From the NCBI GenBank assembly GCA_018780035.1, contig JADMKE010000013.1, positions 124,001 to 188,000 of the forward strand: 64,000 bases of DNA, read 5' to 3'. Below, in pieces: positions 34,063 to 44,100 of this stretch; the stretch's first letter is position 1; each line of letters opens with the position of its first letter. The translations under genes and the position numbers were made by a program. Below the pieces are notes generated by a model, which did not search any database, was not told the DNA's origin, and saw only the letters and a list, made by a program, of their open reading frames with translations. This DNA comes from Candidatus Sericytochromatia bacterium. GTDB taxonomy: Bacteria; Cyanobacteriota; Sericytochromatia; UBA7694.

Positions 34063-34893
34063 ATGAGTCTGTTAAAAAAATCTTTCTTGACCCTGTCTTC
34101 TGTCAGCCTGCTGTTGAGCACCGTGGCCTGTAGTGCCACCCCTCCCATGATGAATCAAGCCATGAACCCCGGCCTGTTGCGTGCCAATAGCGCTGTACAA
34201 GGTGCCACCACCCCCCGCGCCAAAGCTGAAACCCCTTTGATTCAAAACCGCAATGTCAAAGTGCCGACTTCCCGTTTTGACGCCATCGCCGATCAAAACA
34301 AAGCCCTGAAATTGCCTGCTGAAGCCGCATTCAAAAAAGCCCCCACCCTGAATGCCCGCAGCCCCTTTGACACCCCCTTTGGTGAATTGCCTTTCCGCAC
34401 CTTCAACGATCTGAATGACTATATCCGCTACGGCTATAGCTCCACCCACGAAGATTATAAATACATGAATGACAGCTATGCCCGCAATCACTTTAACCGC
34501 TATATCAACGGCGCTTACCGTGATGTGCAAAACCTCTACAAAGCCTCTCGCGATGATATGAAGCGCTTCATTATGCTCGATACCCTTGTCAACAGCTTGG
34601 AAGTGGATGGCCGTCCTCTGCCCTATGAAGATATCCACAATCCTCCCGCTCAGCAAGAATACAAAATGTTCCCGACCGATGCCGCCAAAATTATGCCCTC
34701 CTTTGGTGAAATCGTCTCTTATAACCGCAACTCTTATGACGTCAACTACCAGCGTTGGGATGCTTACAGAGCCGCTCGTTATTATCAAGCCAATTACAAT
34801 CGCGTTTTCGGCCTGATCATGCAGCACGGCCCCAGCAAGCAAGAAGCTTGGCGCATGGTTCACCGTGAGATCTCTTCTTACGCTGGTTATTAA
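34063..34893 (+). CDS. Tyr-rich lipoprotein
   Basis: 276 residues from the ATG at 34063, with GAGGAG nine bases upstream. The signal ends in Ser-Thr-Val-Ala-Cys, a lipobox. After a linker, residues about 100-276 are unusually rich in Tyr, Asn and Arg (for example D-Y-I-R-Y-G-Y, N-R-Y-I-N-G-A-Y). The pattern is predicted helical. The protein ends Ser-Tyr-Ala-Gly-Tyr. I do not recognise the family. It is monocistronic and ends with a strong terminator, so it is probably an independently controlled and well-expressed envelope protein. Confidence 0.85.
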   Translation: MSLLKKSFLTLSSVSLLLSTVACSATPPMMNQAMNPGLLRANSAVQGATTPRAKAETPLIQNRNVKVPTSRFDAIADQNKALKLPAEAAFKKAPTLNARSPFDTPFGELPFRTFNDLNDYIRYGYSSTHEDYKYMNDSYARNHFNRYINGAYRDVQNLYKASRDDMKRFIMLDTLVNSLEVDGRPLPYEDIHNPPAQQEYKMFPTDAAKIMPSFGEIVSYNRNSYDVNYQRWDAYRAARYYQANYNRVFGLIMQHGPSKQEAWRMVHREISSYAGY

Positions 34894-34917
34894 ACCCAAC
34901 CCGCTTAAGTAACGCCA

Positions 34918-34953
34918 AAGGCCCCCGAATTTTCGGGGGCCTTGTTTTTTTTT
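34918..34953 (+). terminator. Strong intrinsic terminator
   Basis: AAGGCCCCCGA pairs with TCGGGGGCCTT around a short T/A loop, followed by G and nine T. It is nearly symmetrical and A-flanked, so it may also act for the convergent gene that ends at 34962. Confidence 0.92.
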
Positions 34954-34961
34954 AAGAAGCC

Positions 34962-35441
34962 CTATCGGGCTGGCGGCGGAACCGGCGGCAAATTGCGCGG
35001 ATTGAGGGGATTGGTGGGCTGATTTGAGGTACGCGGGGGTTTGCGCACAGCCGGAGGCTCTTGAAGTTGGCCCGTTCCAGCGGCCTGCTGAGCGCGCAAT
35101 AATTGACTGACAGTGCCCTTTTCAATCGCTTTTTCATCACTGACCCCGTAGAGCTGGCGCTCGATAAAGGCATCCATGGCATTGACGGGATGATAGGTGC
35201 TCTGGCGGGCCTTGAGCAGGGCATATTCAAACATGCGCAGGCCCGCTTCTTGTCGGGGCTCACTCAAGGCAGACAATTGTTTGACCCAATGGTCGATCAG
35301 GGCTTGGGGTTCTTCATTGCTCCGCAACTGCGAGACAAAATCCTGAATCATTTCAAAGACATAGTCGGGATGGGCCTGGCTGAGCTGATACACATCTTGA
35401 ATGACGTTTTTCAATTGCTCAGGGTAACCAGAATCAGGCAT
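34962..35441 (-). CDS. Small soluble protein of unknown function
   Basis: 159 residues from the ATG at 35441, which has AAAGG eight bases upstream; the frame extends upstream to 35495 but only with weak sequence. Residues 1-120 are helical and charged. The C-terminal 45 residues are Pro/Asn/Arg-rich and disordered, ending Pro-Pro-Pro-Ala-Arg. It has no signal or membrane segment. The gene is alone, divergent from the dehydrogenase gene, and shares the terminator with the Tyr-rich lipoprotein. The family is unknown. Confidence 0.72.
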   Translation of the reverse strand: MPDSGYPEQLKNVIQDVYQLSQAHPDYVFEMIQDFVSQLRSNEEPQALIDHWVKQLSALSEPRQEAGLRMFEYALLKARQSTYHPVNAMDAFIERQLYGVSDEKAIEKGTVSQLLRAQQAAGTGQLQEPPAVRKPPRTSNQPTNPLNPRNLPPVPPPAR

Positions 35442-35656
35442 GAAGCAAACCTTTCTAAGCTGTTTTTCGGCAAAAAACCAAACACAAAGAACCAAAAAAA
35501 AGGCAGTGCTGAAAGTTTAGCACAAAGAAAGTGTTTAAAGAAAGCGTGGGCGCTTGTTTAAGTTGATCCGGGCAGGGCTTTTCTGTTAAGATGCCGCAGA
35601 GATCCTCCCCCAAGCATCCCAGAAATTTCCGGAGATCCGCAAAGCAGGAAAAGCGC

Positions 35657-36547
35657 ATGAAATGGACCCTTGAAAACCTTTCCGATCAAAGTGGCAAAAC
35701 CGCTGTCGTCACGGGTGCCAATGCGGGCATTGGTTTTGAGACGGCTCAAGCCTTGGCTGCCAAAGGTGCCCGTGTGATTTTGGCCTGCCGCAGCCGCGAG
35801 CGCGGAGAAGCCGCCCTGGCCAAAATTCGCAAAGAGCATCCCCAGGCCCAGGTTGAATTGCAATTATTGGATTTGACCCGTTTGGCGTCTGTGCGTGAGG
35901 CGGCAGAACAACTCAAGCAATCGCTCACGCAATTGGACTTCCTTGTCAACAATGCAGGTGTAATGATGCCACCGGCCTCAAAAACCGAAGAGGGCTTTGA
36001 ACTGCAAATCGGCGTCAATTTTTTGGGCCATTTTTTGCTCACCGGCCTCTTGCTGGAATTACTGGAGCAGACCCCCGGCTCACGGGTGATTACCCTCAGC
36101 AGCATTGCCCACCGCCGAGGGAAAATCGACTTCGCCAATTTTAAAGGTGAAAAACCCTATCTCAGCTTTCGTGAATATGCCCAGAGCAAGCTGGCCTGTC
36201 TGCTCTTTACGCTTGAATTGCAGCGCCGTTTAAAAGCAACAGGTTCTCAAGTGCTCTCACTGGCATCACACCCCGGTTGGACCAAAACCGAATTAACCCG
36301 TCACAGTGGTTTGACCGACCAATTGAGCCGTCTGCTGGCCATGCCCACCCTGCAAGGGGCACTGCCAACACTCTATGCAGCCACCGAGGCTCTGCCCGGC
36401 GGCAGTTATATTGGCCCCGATGGCCTGATCGAGGCCTGGGGTTTTCCGGCACTGGCCAAAATCAGTGCCCATGCCCAGGATGAAGCTGTCGCCCGCGCGC
36501 TCTGGGAAAAAGCCCAAACCCTGACGGGTCTGAGCTATTTAAACTGA
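35657..36547 (+). CDS. Short-chain dehydrogenase/reductase
   Basis: 296 residues from the ATG at 35657 (AGGA eight bases upstream). It has the Rossmann nucleotide motif T-G-A-N-A-G-I-G at 19-26, the A-C-R-S-R-E-R preference for NADP near residue 45, N-N-A-G-V near residue 96, the catalytic Ser in L-S-S-I-A-H and Y-A-Q-S-K near residue 178. The pattern is closest to retinol-dehydrogenase and protochlorophyllide-reductase-like SDRs, which suggests a lipid-like or carbonyl substrate. Its TGA shares one base with the ATG of the next gene, so they are co-translated. Confidence 0.92.
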   Translation: MKWTLENLSDQSGKTAVVTGANAGIGFETAQALAAKGARVILACRSRERGEAALAKIRKEHPQAQVELQLLDLTRLASVREAAEQLKQSLTQLDFLVNNAGVMMPPASKTEEGFELQIGVNFLGHFLLTGLLLELLEQTPGSRVITLSSIAHRRGKIDFANFKGEKPYLSFREYAQSKLACLLFTLELQRRLKATGSQVLSLASHPGWTKTELTRHSGLTDQLSRLLAMPTLQGALPTLYAATEALPGGSYIGPDGLIEAWGFPALAKISAHAQDEAVARALWEKAQTLTGLSYLN

Positions 36548-36906
36548 TGCCTCCCCCTTCTGAGCCCGAGTTATCGTTTCGACTCCTGGGTTTGAGTAAA
36601 CAGACATTGATCGCCCAGGCCTGTCAATTTCACAATCGGCGCGAAAAAGCCAAAGCCGCTTTATTGGATGATCTCTATGCTGAAGTCAAATTGGTTCAAG
36701 CCAATGCCCATCCCCGCGTGCTCGAACGCCTCTGTGTGAGTTATTTGCAGCAGGTCTGTGAAAAACAACATCCCCGGATCGGGGAACTCCGGGGGGATCC
36801 CGAACAATTTGAAAGTTACAGTCAGCTCAAAAGCCAGATGTTGCAGGCGATTGCTGAGCGCCATCCCTGGTTGGCTCACGAATGTGAGCGACAGTCGTTT
36901 ATCTAA
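36547..36906 (+). CDS. Small protein co-translated with SDR
   Basis: 119 residues, its ATG shares a base with the SDR stop (TGATG). It is helical, with charged residues and several Cys (Q-A-C-Q-F, L-C-V-S-Y, V-C-E-K-Q, H-E-C-E-R) that are not spaced like a zinc ribbon. There is no signal or membrane segment. The family is unknown. The 1-base coupling suggests it works with the dehydrogenase, but this is only context. Confidence 0.72.
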   Translation: MPPPSEPELSFRLLGLSKQTLIAQACQFHNRREKAKAALLDDLYAEVKLVQANAHPRVLERLCVSYLQQVCEKQHPRIGELRGDPEQFESYSQLKSQMLQAIAERHPWLAHECERQSFI

Positions 36907-37099
36907 AACGACTTTTCTGACCCCTTCAATTCTGGCTATTTTCATTTCTTAGATTGAACTTATTTCCTTTTTAAACTTCCTTTAAACTTGAGCACTCAAG
37001 TTTTCATGGCCTATGGGGGATAAACATAGTTAAGCGAATACCAAGATCTGGTAATCAATGTAATTGGTAAGTAATCAAAAGCTTAAGGAGACCCCGGCC

Positions 37100-37753
37100 T
37101 TGCAAACCTCAATGAGCTCCAGTATGACGGTGACAAGTACCCATTATCGGATGCAGACGCCCGCCCTGCTGCCCCTGCCCCACCTGATTCAGGTTTCCCA
37201 ACCGCAACTGCCCTGTTACCCCGTACCCGGTGCGCAGCCCTTGCCTCCGGCACCAGGTGGAGAGGCCTTTGGCCCTGAGCAAGTTCGGATTGGCCCTGTG
37301 GGAGATCTCCTGATTGGCGGCTTTGTCGGCAATAAATTTGAGGGCCAATTTGCCGAAGCCATCAAAAACCTCAAGACCAATGGCATTACCATGCCGGGGC
37401 TCAAAGGCTTGGGACAGGCCAGTCTCAAAGCAGGCGGCCTCAGTGCAGCTTTAAGCGGAGCGGTTTCGACCTTTCAAAATATAGGCGCAGTGGCGAGCGG
37501 CAAAATCAGCGCCCGCAACGCAGTGAGCAATGTCGCAACCGACAGTATTGGCGGCCTGATGGCAGGCACCACAGCCGGGATTGGCGCTGGCGCAGCCAGT
37601 TTGGCCCTCAGCTCGCTGGGTGTCGCCGGACTGCCACTCACAATTGGAGCGGCTGCAGCAGGAGCTTTGGGCGGCCTGGGCGGCGCTCAGCTCTACGAAG
37701 CAACAGGTCTGCGCGATCGGGTTTTTAAAGCTGCCCGCGCCTTTTTTGGTTAA
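37100..37753 (+). CDS. Gly/Ala-rich hydrophobic protein
   Basis: 217 residues from a TTG at 37100, which has AAGGAG nine bases upstream; an ATG at 37112 is the alternative. Residues 1-55 are Ser/Thr/Pro/Gln-rich, with no Sec signal. Residues about 110-200 are Gly/Ala/Ser/Leu-rich, with hydrophobic stretches that could insert into a membrane (I-G-A-G-A-A-S-L-A-L-S-S-L-G-V-A-G-L). The end, A-A-R-A-F-F-G, is like the W-A-R-S-W-F and W-A-K-S-W-F ends of the two long Ala-rich proteins at 51.8 and 54.6 kb, so it may be a distant relative. Function unknown. Confidence 0.72.
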   Translation: MQTSMSSSMTVTSTHYRMQTPALLPLPHLIQVSQPQLPCYPVPGAQPLPPAPGGEAFGPEQVRIGPVGDLLIGGFVGNKFEGQFAEAIKNLKTNGITMPGLKGLGQASLKAGGLSAALSGAVSTFQNIGAVASGKISARNAVSNVATDSIGGLMAGTTAGIGAGAASLALSSLGVAGLPLTIGAAAAGALGGLGGAQLYEATGLRDRVFKAARAFFG

Positions 37754-37827
37754 GGCCTTTTTCTTAACCTAAACGTGCTTTAAGCAAAAAAAAGCAAAAA
37801 TTCTCTTAATCTTCGGATTCACCGCCG

Positions 37828-37875
37828 AATAACCAAGGGGCCATAAAACCTACCTCTTGGTTATTTGGCTTTTTT
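37828..37875 (+). terminator. Intrinsic terminator
   Basis: AATAACCAAG (37828-37837) pairs with CTTGGTTATT (37856-37865), then TGGC and a run of six T. It lies 75 bases after the Gly/Ala-rich gene. Confidence 0.8.
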
Positions 37876-37974
37876 ATTATCAAATAAAACACTTATATTC
37901 GCTGAAAGCTTCCGTTTTTACTCACTTATCTTGCTTATATTTCCATTCCTGAAAATGCATAAGCGCAGTAAACT

Positions 37975-37987
37975 GGTTAAATTAACC
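37975..37987. promoter_or_regulatory. Palindrome upstream of second XRE-TPR gene
   Basis: GGTTAA-A-TTAACC is perfect and 32 bases before the ATG of the XRE-TPR regulator. The position is right for autoregulation, but the sequence differs from the palindrome at 30191. Confidence 0.45.
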
Positions 37988-38019
37988 TAATAATAAGCGC
38001 GTTCAGATAATTCAACAGA

Positions 38020-39702
38020 ATGGGAAATCAATCTAATTTTATGGCAGCCAAAGCAACCCCTTTTTTAGACGCCGGCCAATACCTCAAACGGGTGCGTAAA
38101 GCACTGGGCCTGTCCCAAATTGAATTGGCTGAAACCATGGCCCAGCTGATCAACAGAGAATTACCAGGTGAAGAATTCAGTCAAAGCACGGTCTCCCAAT
38201 TGGAACGGGGTTATATTCGCCTGAATAAAGTGAAAATTCGCCTGCTTTTTCAGGTACTGGGACTCAGCCCAGAAGAAAAATCCCAGCTCAGTCGCCTGTA
38301 TCATTACGAAAGCTCTCCCCAGCGCAATACCGTTAGCTTTCATCAGCAAACCTATTTACAAGAATTGGGCGAACAGGCCCAGGAACAGCCTTCCGACTTT
38401 TTTATCCGGGCCAATCAAATTTCCTGTTATATGCAATTGGGTGAAACCCAGATGGCAATTATGCATATTCAAGACGCCTTGGAAAAAGTCCGACAGCCAG
38501 GGGCCCAAGAAATTACCGTGCAAATCTTGAATAGCAAACTGTTATCAGCTCAATATGCACTCGAAACCAGCCGCTCCAAACAATTGGATTTGTTGCAACA
38601 GGCCATCGAAGAGGCCGATCGTGCTCAAACACTCTGGCAGGCCCAAAACAACAAACTCAAAAATCGCCTCTCCAGTGAACGCTATCAGCAGATTTACCTG
38701 CATCTGCTGCTGGCGCGCTTTACCCCCCTGTTTCAACTCTTTAACCACCAATATGGCCGCCATTATTCGGGCCAGGAAAAAACGAACGGGGCCACCCCCC
38801 TGTTTCAAATGTTTTACCATCAGTACAGCCGCGCCCCGCTCTCGTCTTCGATGGAAGAAATTCAATTGGATTTTGAAAATTTGAGCGAGGCCCTTTCGGC
38901 CTTTAAAAAAGCCCTGAGCAATATGCCTCCCTCGCAGTGGTTTATTGATCTTAAGTTCTTAGAGCGGGAAGAAATCCGTCTCAAATACCTCTATCAAGAA
39001 GTCTGGCAAGCCCGTTATCTTTTTCGCTATTTCCGCGCGGCACGCTTGGCCGCTTCTGCCAAACGCATTCGGGAAGTCCCCCAAGCGCTGCTCAAAAACC
39101 GCCAAAAAATCAAGGTGCTGAATACCCTGCGCAATTTATTTGGGGTCACCGCCCAAGGCCAACTGACTCTGATGGGTTCAGATCCAGAATTGCAAAAAGA
39201 AGCTGAGGCCCTGCAAAAATATACCGAAGAACTGGCAATATATACCCGCGCTCATTTCCAAAGTTATCAACAGCAGACCCAAAATATGGGTCTGTATTCT
39301 CCTGACGCTCTGTTTTCCAGCTCGTTTACTTCGACCCTGTTTTTGTCGCCTTTGATGCTGGCCCGGCTGGGTTATTACAGCGATCTGAATCTCGAAACCC
39401 TGTATTTTTTAAGCCATTCTAATAATCAGGCCGAGTACCAATTTCTCTGCGCCCAATACTTCGCCCTGCGGTATATCTTTTTATGTTTGCAAGGCAATCC
39501 CGAACAGAGACTGGATTGTTTGGAAAAAAGCGCCCAGCACTTTTTATTAACAGGCCAGCCCTGCGAACGGATCTTTGCCGAACCCCAACTCTGGCTCGCT
39601 TATTTACTCGCCATTTACCGCGAAGATGAGCCCCCGATCAAAGCGGGTGCTTTTACCAAGATCAAAGAAATGGTATCATCCTCGGGGGACAAGACAAAAT
39701 AG
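38020..39702 (+). CDS. Second XRE-family HTH regulator with long helical-repeat domain
   Basis: 560 residues; the ATG at 38041 would give 553. The XRE helix-turn-helix lies at about 20-80 (L-G-L-S-Q-I-E-L-A-E-T, then S-Q-S-T-V-S-Q-L-E-R-G). The rest is a long helical region with TPR-like character (N-Q-I-S-C-Y-M-Q-L-G-E-T-Q-M-A). No catalytic motif. It has the same architecture as the regulator at 28844 but is longer and not closely similar. A 13-base palindrome lies upstream. The membrane protein gene begins about five bases after its stop, so the two may be coupled. Confidence 0.87.
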   Translation: MGNQSNFMAAKATPFLDAGQYLKRVRKALGLSQIELAETMAQLINRELPGEEFSQSTVSQLERGYIRLNKVKIRLLFQVLGLSPEEKSQLSRLYHYESSPQRNTVSFHQQTYLQELGEQAQEQPSDFFIRANQISCYMQLGETQMAIMHIQDALEKVRQPGAQEITVQILNSKLLSAQYALETSRSKQLDLLQQAIEEADRAQTLWQAQNNKLKNRLSSERYQQIYLHLLLARFTPLFQLFNHQYGRHYSGQEKTNGATPLFQMFYHQYSRAPLSSSMEEIQLDFENLSEALSAFKKALSNMPPSQWFIDLKFLEREEIRLKYLYQEVWQARYLFRYFRAARLAASAKRIREVPQALLKNRQKIKVLNTLRNLFGVTAQGQLTLMGSDPELQKEAEALQKYTEELAIYTRAHFQSYQQQTQNMGLYSPDALFSSSFTSTLFLSPLMLARLGYYSDLNLETLYFLSHSNNQAEYQFLCAQYFALRYIFLCLQGNPEQRLDCLEKSAQHFLLTGQPCERIFAEPQLWLAYLLAIYREDEPPIKAGAFTKIKEMVSSSGDKTK

Positions 39703-39706
39703 AAGG

Positions 39707-41089
39707 GTGGGTTTCTCCCTGCAGAAAAAAGGCCTTCGGTACGTATTGGGATTCGCTCTATTGGTTTTGCTGGGATTGGCTCTGGCGGGACTAACGGCTT
39801 ATTTCCAGTATCAAAATCTGCAAAAGACCCGGCAAAGTTTAAACCAAACCTGGAAAACCTGGCGTGCCTCTCAGCGCTTCCCGCTTTGGCCAGAAAGAGG
39901 CACAGCACAGCTGGGGAATGGCTTTGAGGCCTATTGGCGCTTGATTGGGCGTCCCCGCGATTTGCCCGTCTCCCAGTCCAAGCCCTACCAGGAAATTCCC
40001 GAAAAAGACGCCAACCGCATAATGGCCCTCTTTGATCCCCGCTCTGGGCAGATCTTGCCCGCTCCCCCCGGACTCAATCAGAAATACGCATACCTGCTCA
40101 GACAATGGTCGCAGATCCCTCTTTATACCTGGATTGCTTACCCCAACACATTCAGCGTAGATATGGCCATGCCGCATTTGCTGCTGGTTGAGCAATTGAG
40201 CCTCTTGAACAGCAGTTCAGAGATCCAAAACTGCCAAAGCGGGAAGTGTCGGCCCGAAAAGCTCGTCCAAAATCTGGTCTTGCTCAGAGCCCAGGCAGCC
40301 CAGGGGTTCTTGATTCCGCTCATGAACAGCTACCGCTTGGAGCGGCTCTTGTTCAGCGTTTGGGGCCACACCCTCACCCCCTCCAGCCTTGATCCCGCAG
40401 CCTGGCAAAGAAGTTTAAAGACACTGCAGGCCTTTTTTTGGGGCTCGCCGCCCACGTTTGCCCAGACTTTGCAAAATCAATTGTATTTTTCCCAGAGCCT
40501 GCTCTTTGAGCAATTGCCTGAAAGCCTGGGTGAGCTCAAAATCGAAACGGGTGAGGAAAATGTCTGGGCAGATAGCCTGCCCCAGCAACTCTATCAGACC
40601 CTGACGGTCATGCCCCAGATTCAACGCGCCTTGCAGCTCTCCGCCCCCCTGGAGCAAAGCAGCCAAGCTTATCTCCAAGCGGAGTTTCATTCCCCTTTGG
40701 CCTTTCAAAAGGTGCAAGCGGCTTTGGCTGCCGCCCAGAGCCAAGAGCTGCTCAAAACAGTGCTGCCCCCTGTGGATTTTGCCCTGCTGCGTTTTCGCGA
40801 GCAAGAGGCCTGGCGCCGGGGCTTTTATCTGCATTTGGCCCTGCAGGCCTGGCATGCCCAATACGGGGATTATCCGGCCAGCTTGGAAATGCTCTCAGCC
40901 TTCTTAAAAGCCCCCCTGCCGCGCGATCCCTTTACGGGTCAAAATCTGCGCTATTTGCGCCAGGGCAAGGGTTACGCGCTCTACAGTCTCGGCCCAGATC
41001 AGCAAGATCAAGGCGGAGGCAGCAGTTACCACTGTTTTGCCAAAGAACTGAACTGTCAACACGAAGAGGTGCGCTTTCATCCTGGTTAA
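39707..41089 (+). CDS. Membrane-anchored protein downstream of XRE regulator
   Basis: 460 residues from a probable GTG at 39707; the start is uncertain because GAAGG lies directly against it and no ATG is near. One membrane helix lies at about 13-35 (V-L-G-F-A-L-L-V-L-L-G-L-A-L). The rest should be periplasmic. The C-terminal 60 residues (L-P-R-D-P-F-T-G-Q, then Y-A-L-Y-S-L-G-P-D) look like the end of type II secretion pseudopilins, but the N-terminus is not a pseudopilin signal. The family is unknown. It follows the XRE-TPR gene, as a lipoprotein follows the other XRE-TPR gene. Confidence 0.75.
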   Translation: MGFSLQKKGLRYVLGFALLVLLGLALAGLTAYFQYQNLQKTRQSLNQTWKTWRASQRFPLWPERGTAQLGNGFEAYWRLIGRPRDLPVSQSKPYQEIPEKDANRIMALFDPRSGQILPAPPGLNQKYAYLLRQWSQIPLYTWIAYPNTFSVDMAMPHLLLVEQLSLLNSSSEIQNCQSGKCRPEKLVQNLVLLRAQAAQGFLIPLMNSYRLERLLFSVWGHTLTPSSLDPAAWQRSLKTLQAFFWGSPPTFAQTLQNQLYFSQSLLFEQLPESLGELKIETGEENVWADSLPQQLYQTLTVMPQIQRALQLSAPLEQSSQAYLQAEFHSPLAFQKVQAALAAAQSQELLKTVLPPVDFALLRFREQEAWRRGFYLHLALQAWHAQYGDYPASLEMLSAFLKAPLPRDPFTGQNLRYLRQGKGYALYSLGPDQQDQGGGSSYHCFAKELNCQHEEVRFHPG

Positions 41090-41094
41090 TTCGG

Positions 41095-41127
41095 ATTGAA
41101 TCCGCGGTTCATGCGCATTGAATCCGC
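41095..41127. repeat. Direct repeat ATTGAATCCGC before icmF
   Basis: ATTGAATCCGC occurs at 41095-41105 and 41117-41127, that is two helical turns apart. It lies about 60 bases upstream of the icmF start and could bind a regulator on one DNA face. Confidence 0.35.
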
Positions 41128-41183
41128 AGTGGCAGCGTCTGTGGGTATACTGTAGACAGAGCCCAATTTACAGGATGGTTGCC

Positions 41184-44100
41184 ATGTCTCAGTCTCACCC
41201 ACCAGAAACAGCCCCTTATACCCCAATCCACCCGATTCGGCTGGTCACAGCGGCATCACTCTTTGACGGCCACGACGCCGCCATCAATATTATGCGCCGC
41301 ATTTTGCAAATGTCGGGCGCCGAAGTCATTCATCTGGGCCACAACCGCTCGGTGGCAGAGATTGTCGACTGCGCCATTCAAGAAGATGTCCAAGGCATTG
41401 CCATTACCTCTTACCAAGGGGGGCATCTGGAATATTTTAAATATATGTACGACCTGCTCCAGGAAAAAGGAGCCGGCCAAATCAAAATCTTTGGTGGCGG
41501 CGGCGGCACGATTCTACCCAGCGAAATTGCCGAATTACAGGCCTATGGCATCACCCGGATCTACTCTCCCGATGATGGCCGCGAACTGGGGCTGCAAGGT
41601 ATGATCAACCATTTGCTTGCCGCCTGCGATTTCCCCACCACAGGACCCAGTTTCACGGGTGAACTGGCCCAAATGGACGTAGGCAAGTTGATCTCCTGGG
41701 CCGAAAACCACCCCGAAAGAGCCAGCGAATTGGAGCTGCAACTCAGCCCCCAACTCCAGCAGAAAAAGGCCCCCGTGATCGGTATGACCGGCACAGGCGG
41801 TGCCGGCAAGTCTTCTTTGGTTGACGAACTCGTACACCGCTTTTTGCGGGACTTCCCAGAAAAGACCCTGGCAATTGTCTCTGTCGATCCCACCCGGCGC
41901 AAAAGTGGCGGCGCTTTACTCGGCGACCGGATTCGCATGAACAGCATTCACAATCCCCGTGTGTATATGCGCTCTCTGGCCACACGGCAATCCAATCTGG
42001 CCCTGAGCAAACATGTCAGTGATGCCCTCTTGGTCTGCAAAGCGGCCGGCTACGATTTGATTATTTTGGAATCCTCGGGCATTGGCCAATCGGATACCGA
42101 GATCATTGAACACAGCGATCTCAGCCTTTATGTGATGACCTCGGACTACGGTGCGGCCTCACAGCTCGAAAAAATCGACATGATCGACTTCGCCGATCTG
42201 ATTGCGATCAATAAATTCGACAAAAGCGGCTCGCTTGATGCTTTGCGCGACGTGCGCAAACAATACCGGCGCAACCGCAATCTGTTTAATTTGGCGGATC
42301 AGGAATTGCCCGTGGTGGGCACCATGGCTTCACAGTTTAACGATCCGGGTGTCAATCTGCTCTACAAACGCCTGATGGATTTACTCAATACCAAGGTGGG
42401 CAGCGGCTTTGTCTCCCAATTGCAATTGCCCGTAGGCGAAACAGAAAAGATCTATGTGATTCCCCCCGAGCGCACGCGTTACCTGGCTGAAATTGTCGAT
42501 GAACACACGCGTTACAAACGCCAAGTTAGCGATCAGAGCACTTTGGCCCGCCAACTCTGGCAAATCCAAGGCACTCTCGCCCAGTTGCCACCGGAGTCGG
42601 CAAATCTGAAAGCCGAATTGGAAAAGCTCTACGCCCAAAAAGAGCGCCAACTCACGGCTGAGTCACGGTTCATGCTTGAGTCTTGGCTAGAGATCGTCAA
42701 AACATATACCGCTGACGAATTGGTCTACCATGTGCGCCAGCGCGAAATTCGCCAGCCGCTCTACCGCACATCGCTCTCTCACAGCAAGGTGCCGCGCGTG
42801 GCCCTGCCCAAATACCAGGACTGGGGCGATCTGCTCACTTGGCGCATGAATGAAAACCTGCCAGGCGAATTCCCCTATACAGCGGGGGTCTTTCCACTCA
42901 AACGCGAAGGCGAAGATCCGACCCGCATGTTTGCGGGTGAAGGCGGCCCCGAGCGCACGAACAGGCGCTTTCACTATGTCTCTCTCGGCCTGCCCGCCAA
43001 ACGCCTGTCGACAGCCTTTGATTCGGTCACACTTTATGGCGAAGACCCCGATCACCGCCCGGATATTTACGGCAAGGTCGGCAATTCGGGCGTGAGCATC
43101 GCCACCCTCGATGACGCCAAAAAGCTCTATTCGGGCTTTGATCTCTGCCACCCCAGCACCTCGGTGTCGATGACGATCAACGGCCCGGCCCCGATGATCC
43201 TGGCCTTTTATATGAACGCCGCCACCGATCAGCTCTGCGAGAAATACATCCGCGAAAATGGCCTGGAGCAAGAAGTCGAAGCCAAAATTGAAGCGATTTA
43301 CAAGGCCAAGGGCCTGCCCCGCCCACAGTACCAGGGGTCATTGCCCCAGGGAAATGAAGGTCTGGGCCTGATGCTGCTGGGAGTAACCGGTGATCAGGTT
43401 CTGCCAGCAGAGGTCTACCAACAACTGCGCGCCGAGGCCCAGAGCAGTGTGCGCGGCACGGTGCAGGCGGATATTCTCAAAGAAGATCAGGCCCAAAACA
43501 CCTGTATTTTTTCGACCGAATTTGCCCTGCGTATGATGGGGGATATTCAACAGTACTTCAGCGATCAGCAGATCAAGAATTTTTATTCGGTCTCGATTTC
43601 GGGTTATCACATTGCCGAAGCCGGGGCCAATCCGATTTCGCAATTGGCCTTTACCCTTTCCAATGGCTTCACCTTTGTCGAGTATTACCTTTCACGCGGC
43701 ATGAAGATCGATGAGTTTGCCCCCAATCTCTCGTTTTTCTTCTCCAACGGCGTGGATCCCGAATATGCGGTGATCGGCCGCGTGGCCCGGCGGATCTGGG
43801 CCAAGGCGATCAAACACAAATACGGCGGCAATGAGCGCAGCCAAAAGCTCAAATACCATATTCAGACCTCGGGCCGCTCGCTGCACGCCCAGGAGATCGC
43901 CTTTAACGATATCCGCACGACCTTGCAGGCCCTCTACGCGATTTATGACAATTGCAACAGCCTGCACACCAATGCCTACGACGAGGCGATTACCACCCCG
44001 ACCGAAGAATCCGTGCGCCGTGCGATGGCGATCCAGCTGATTATCAACCACGAGTTGGGATTGGCCAAAAACGAAAACCCACTGCAGGGCGCGTTTATTA

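Noticed and set aside
42687-43271. Minus-strand frame of 194 codons inside icmF
   Set aside because: It overlaps the conserved mutase domain in the opposite strand and shows no start signal.
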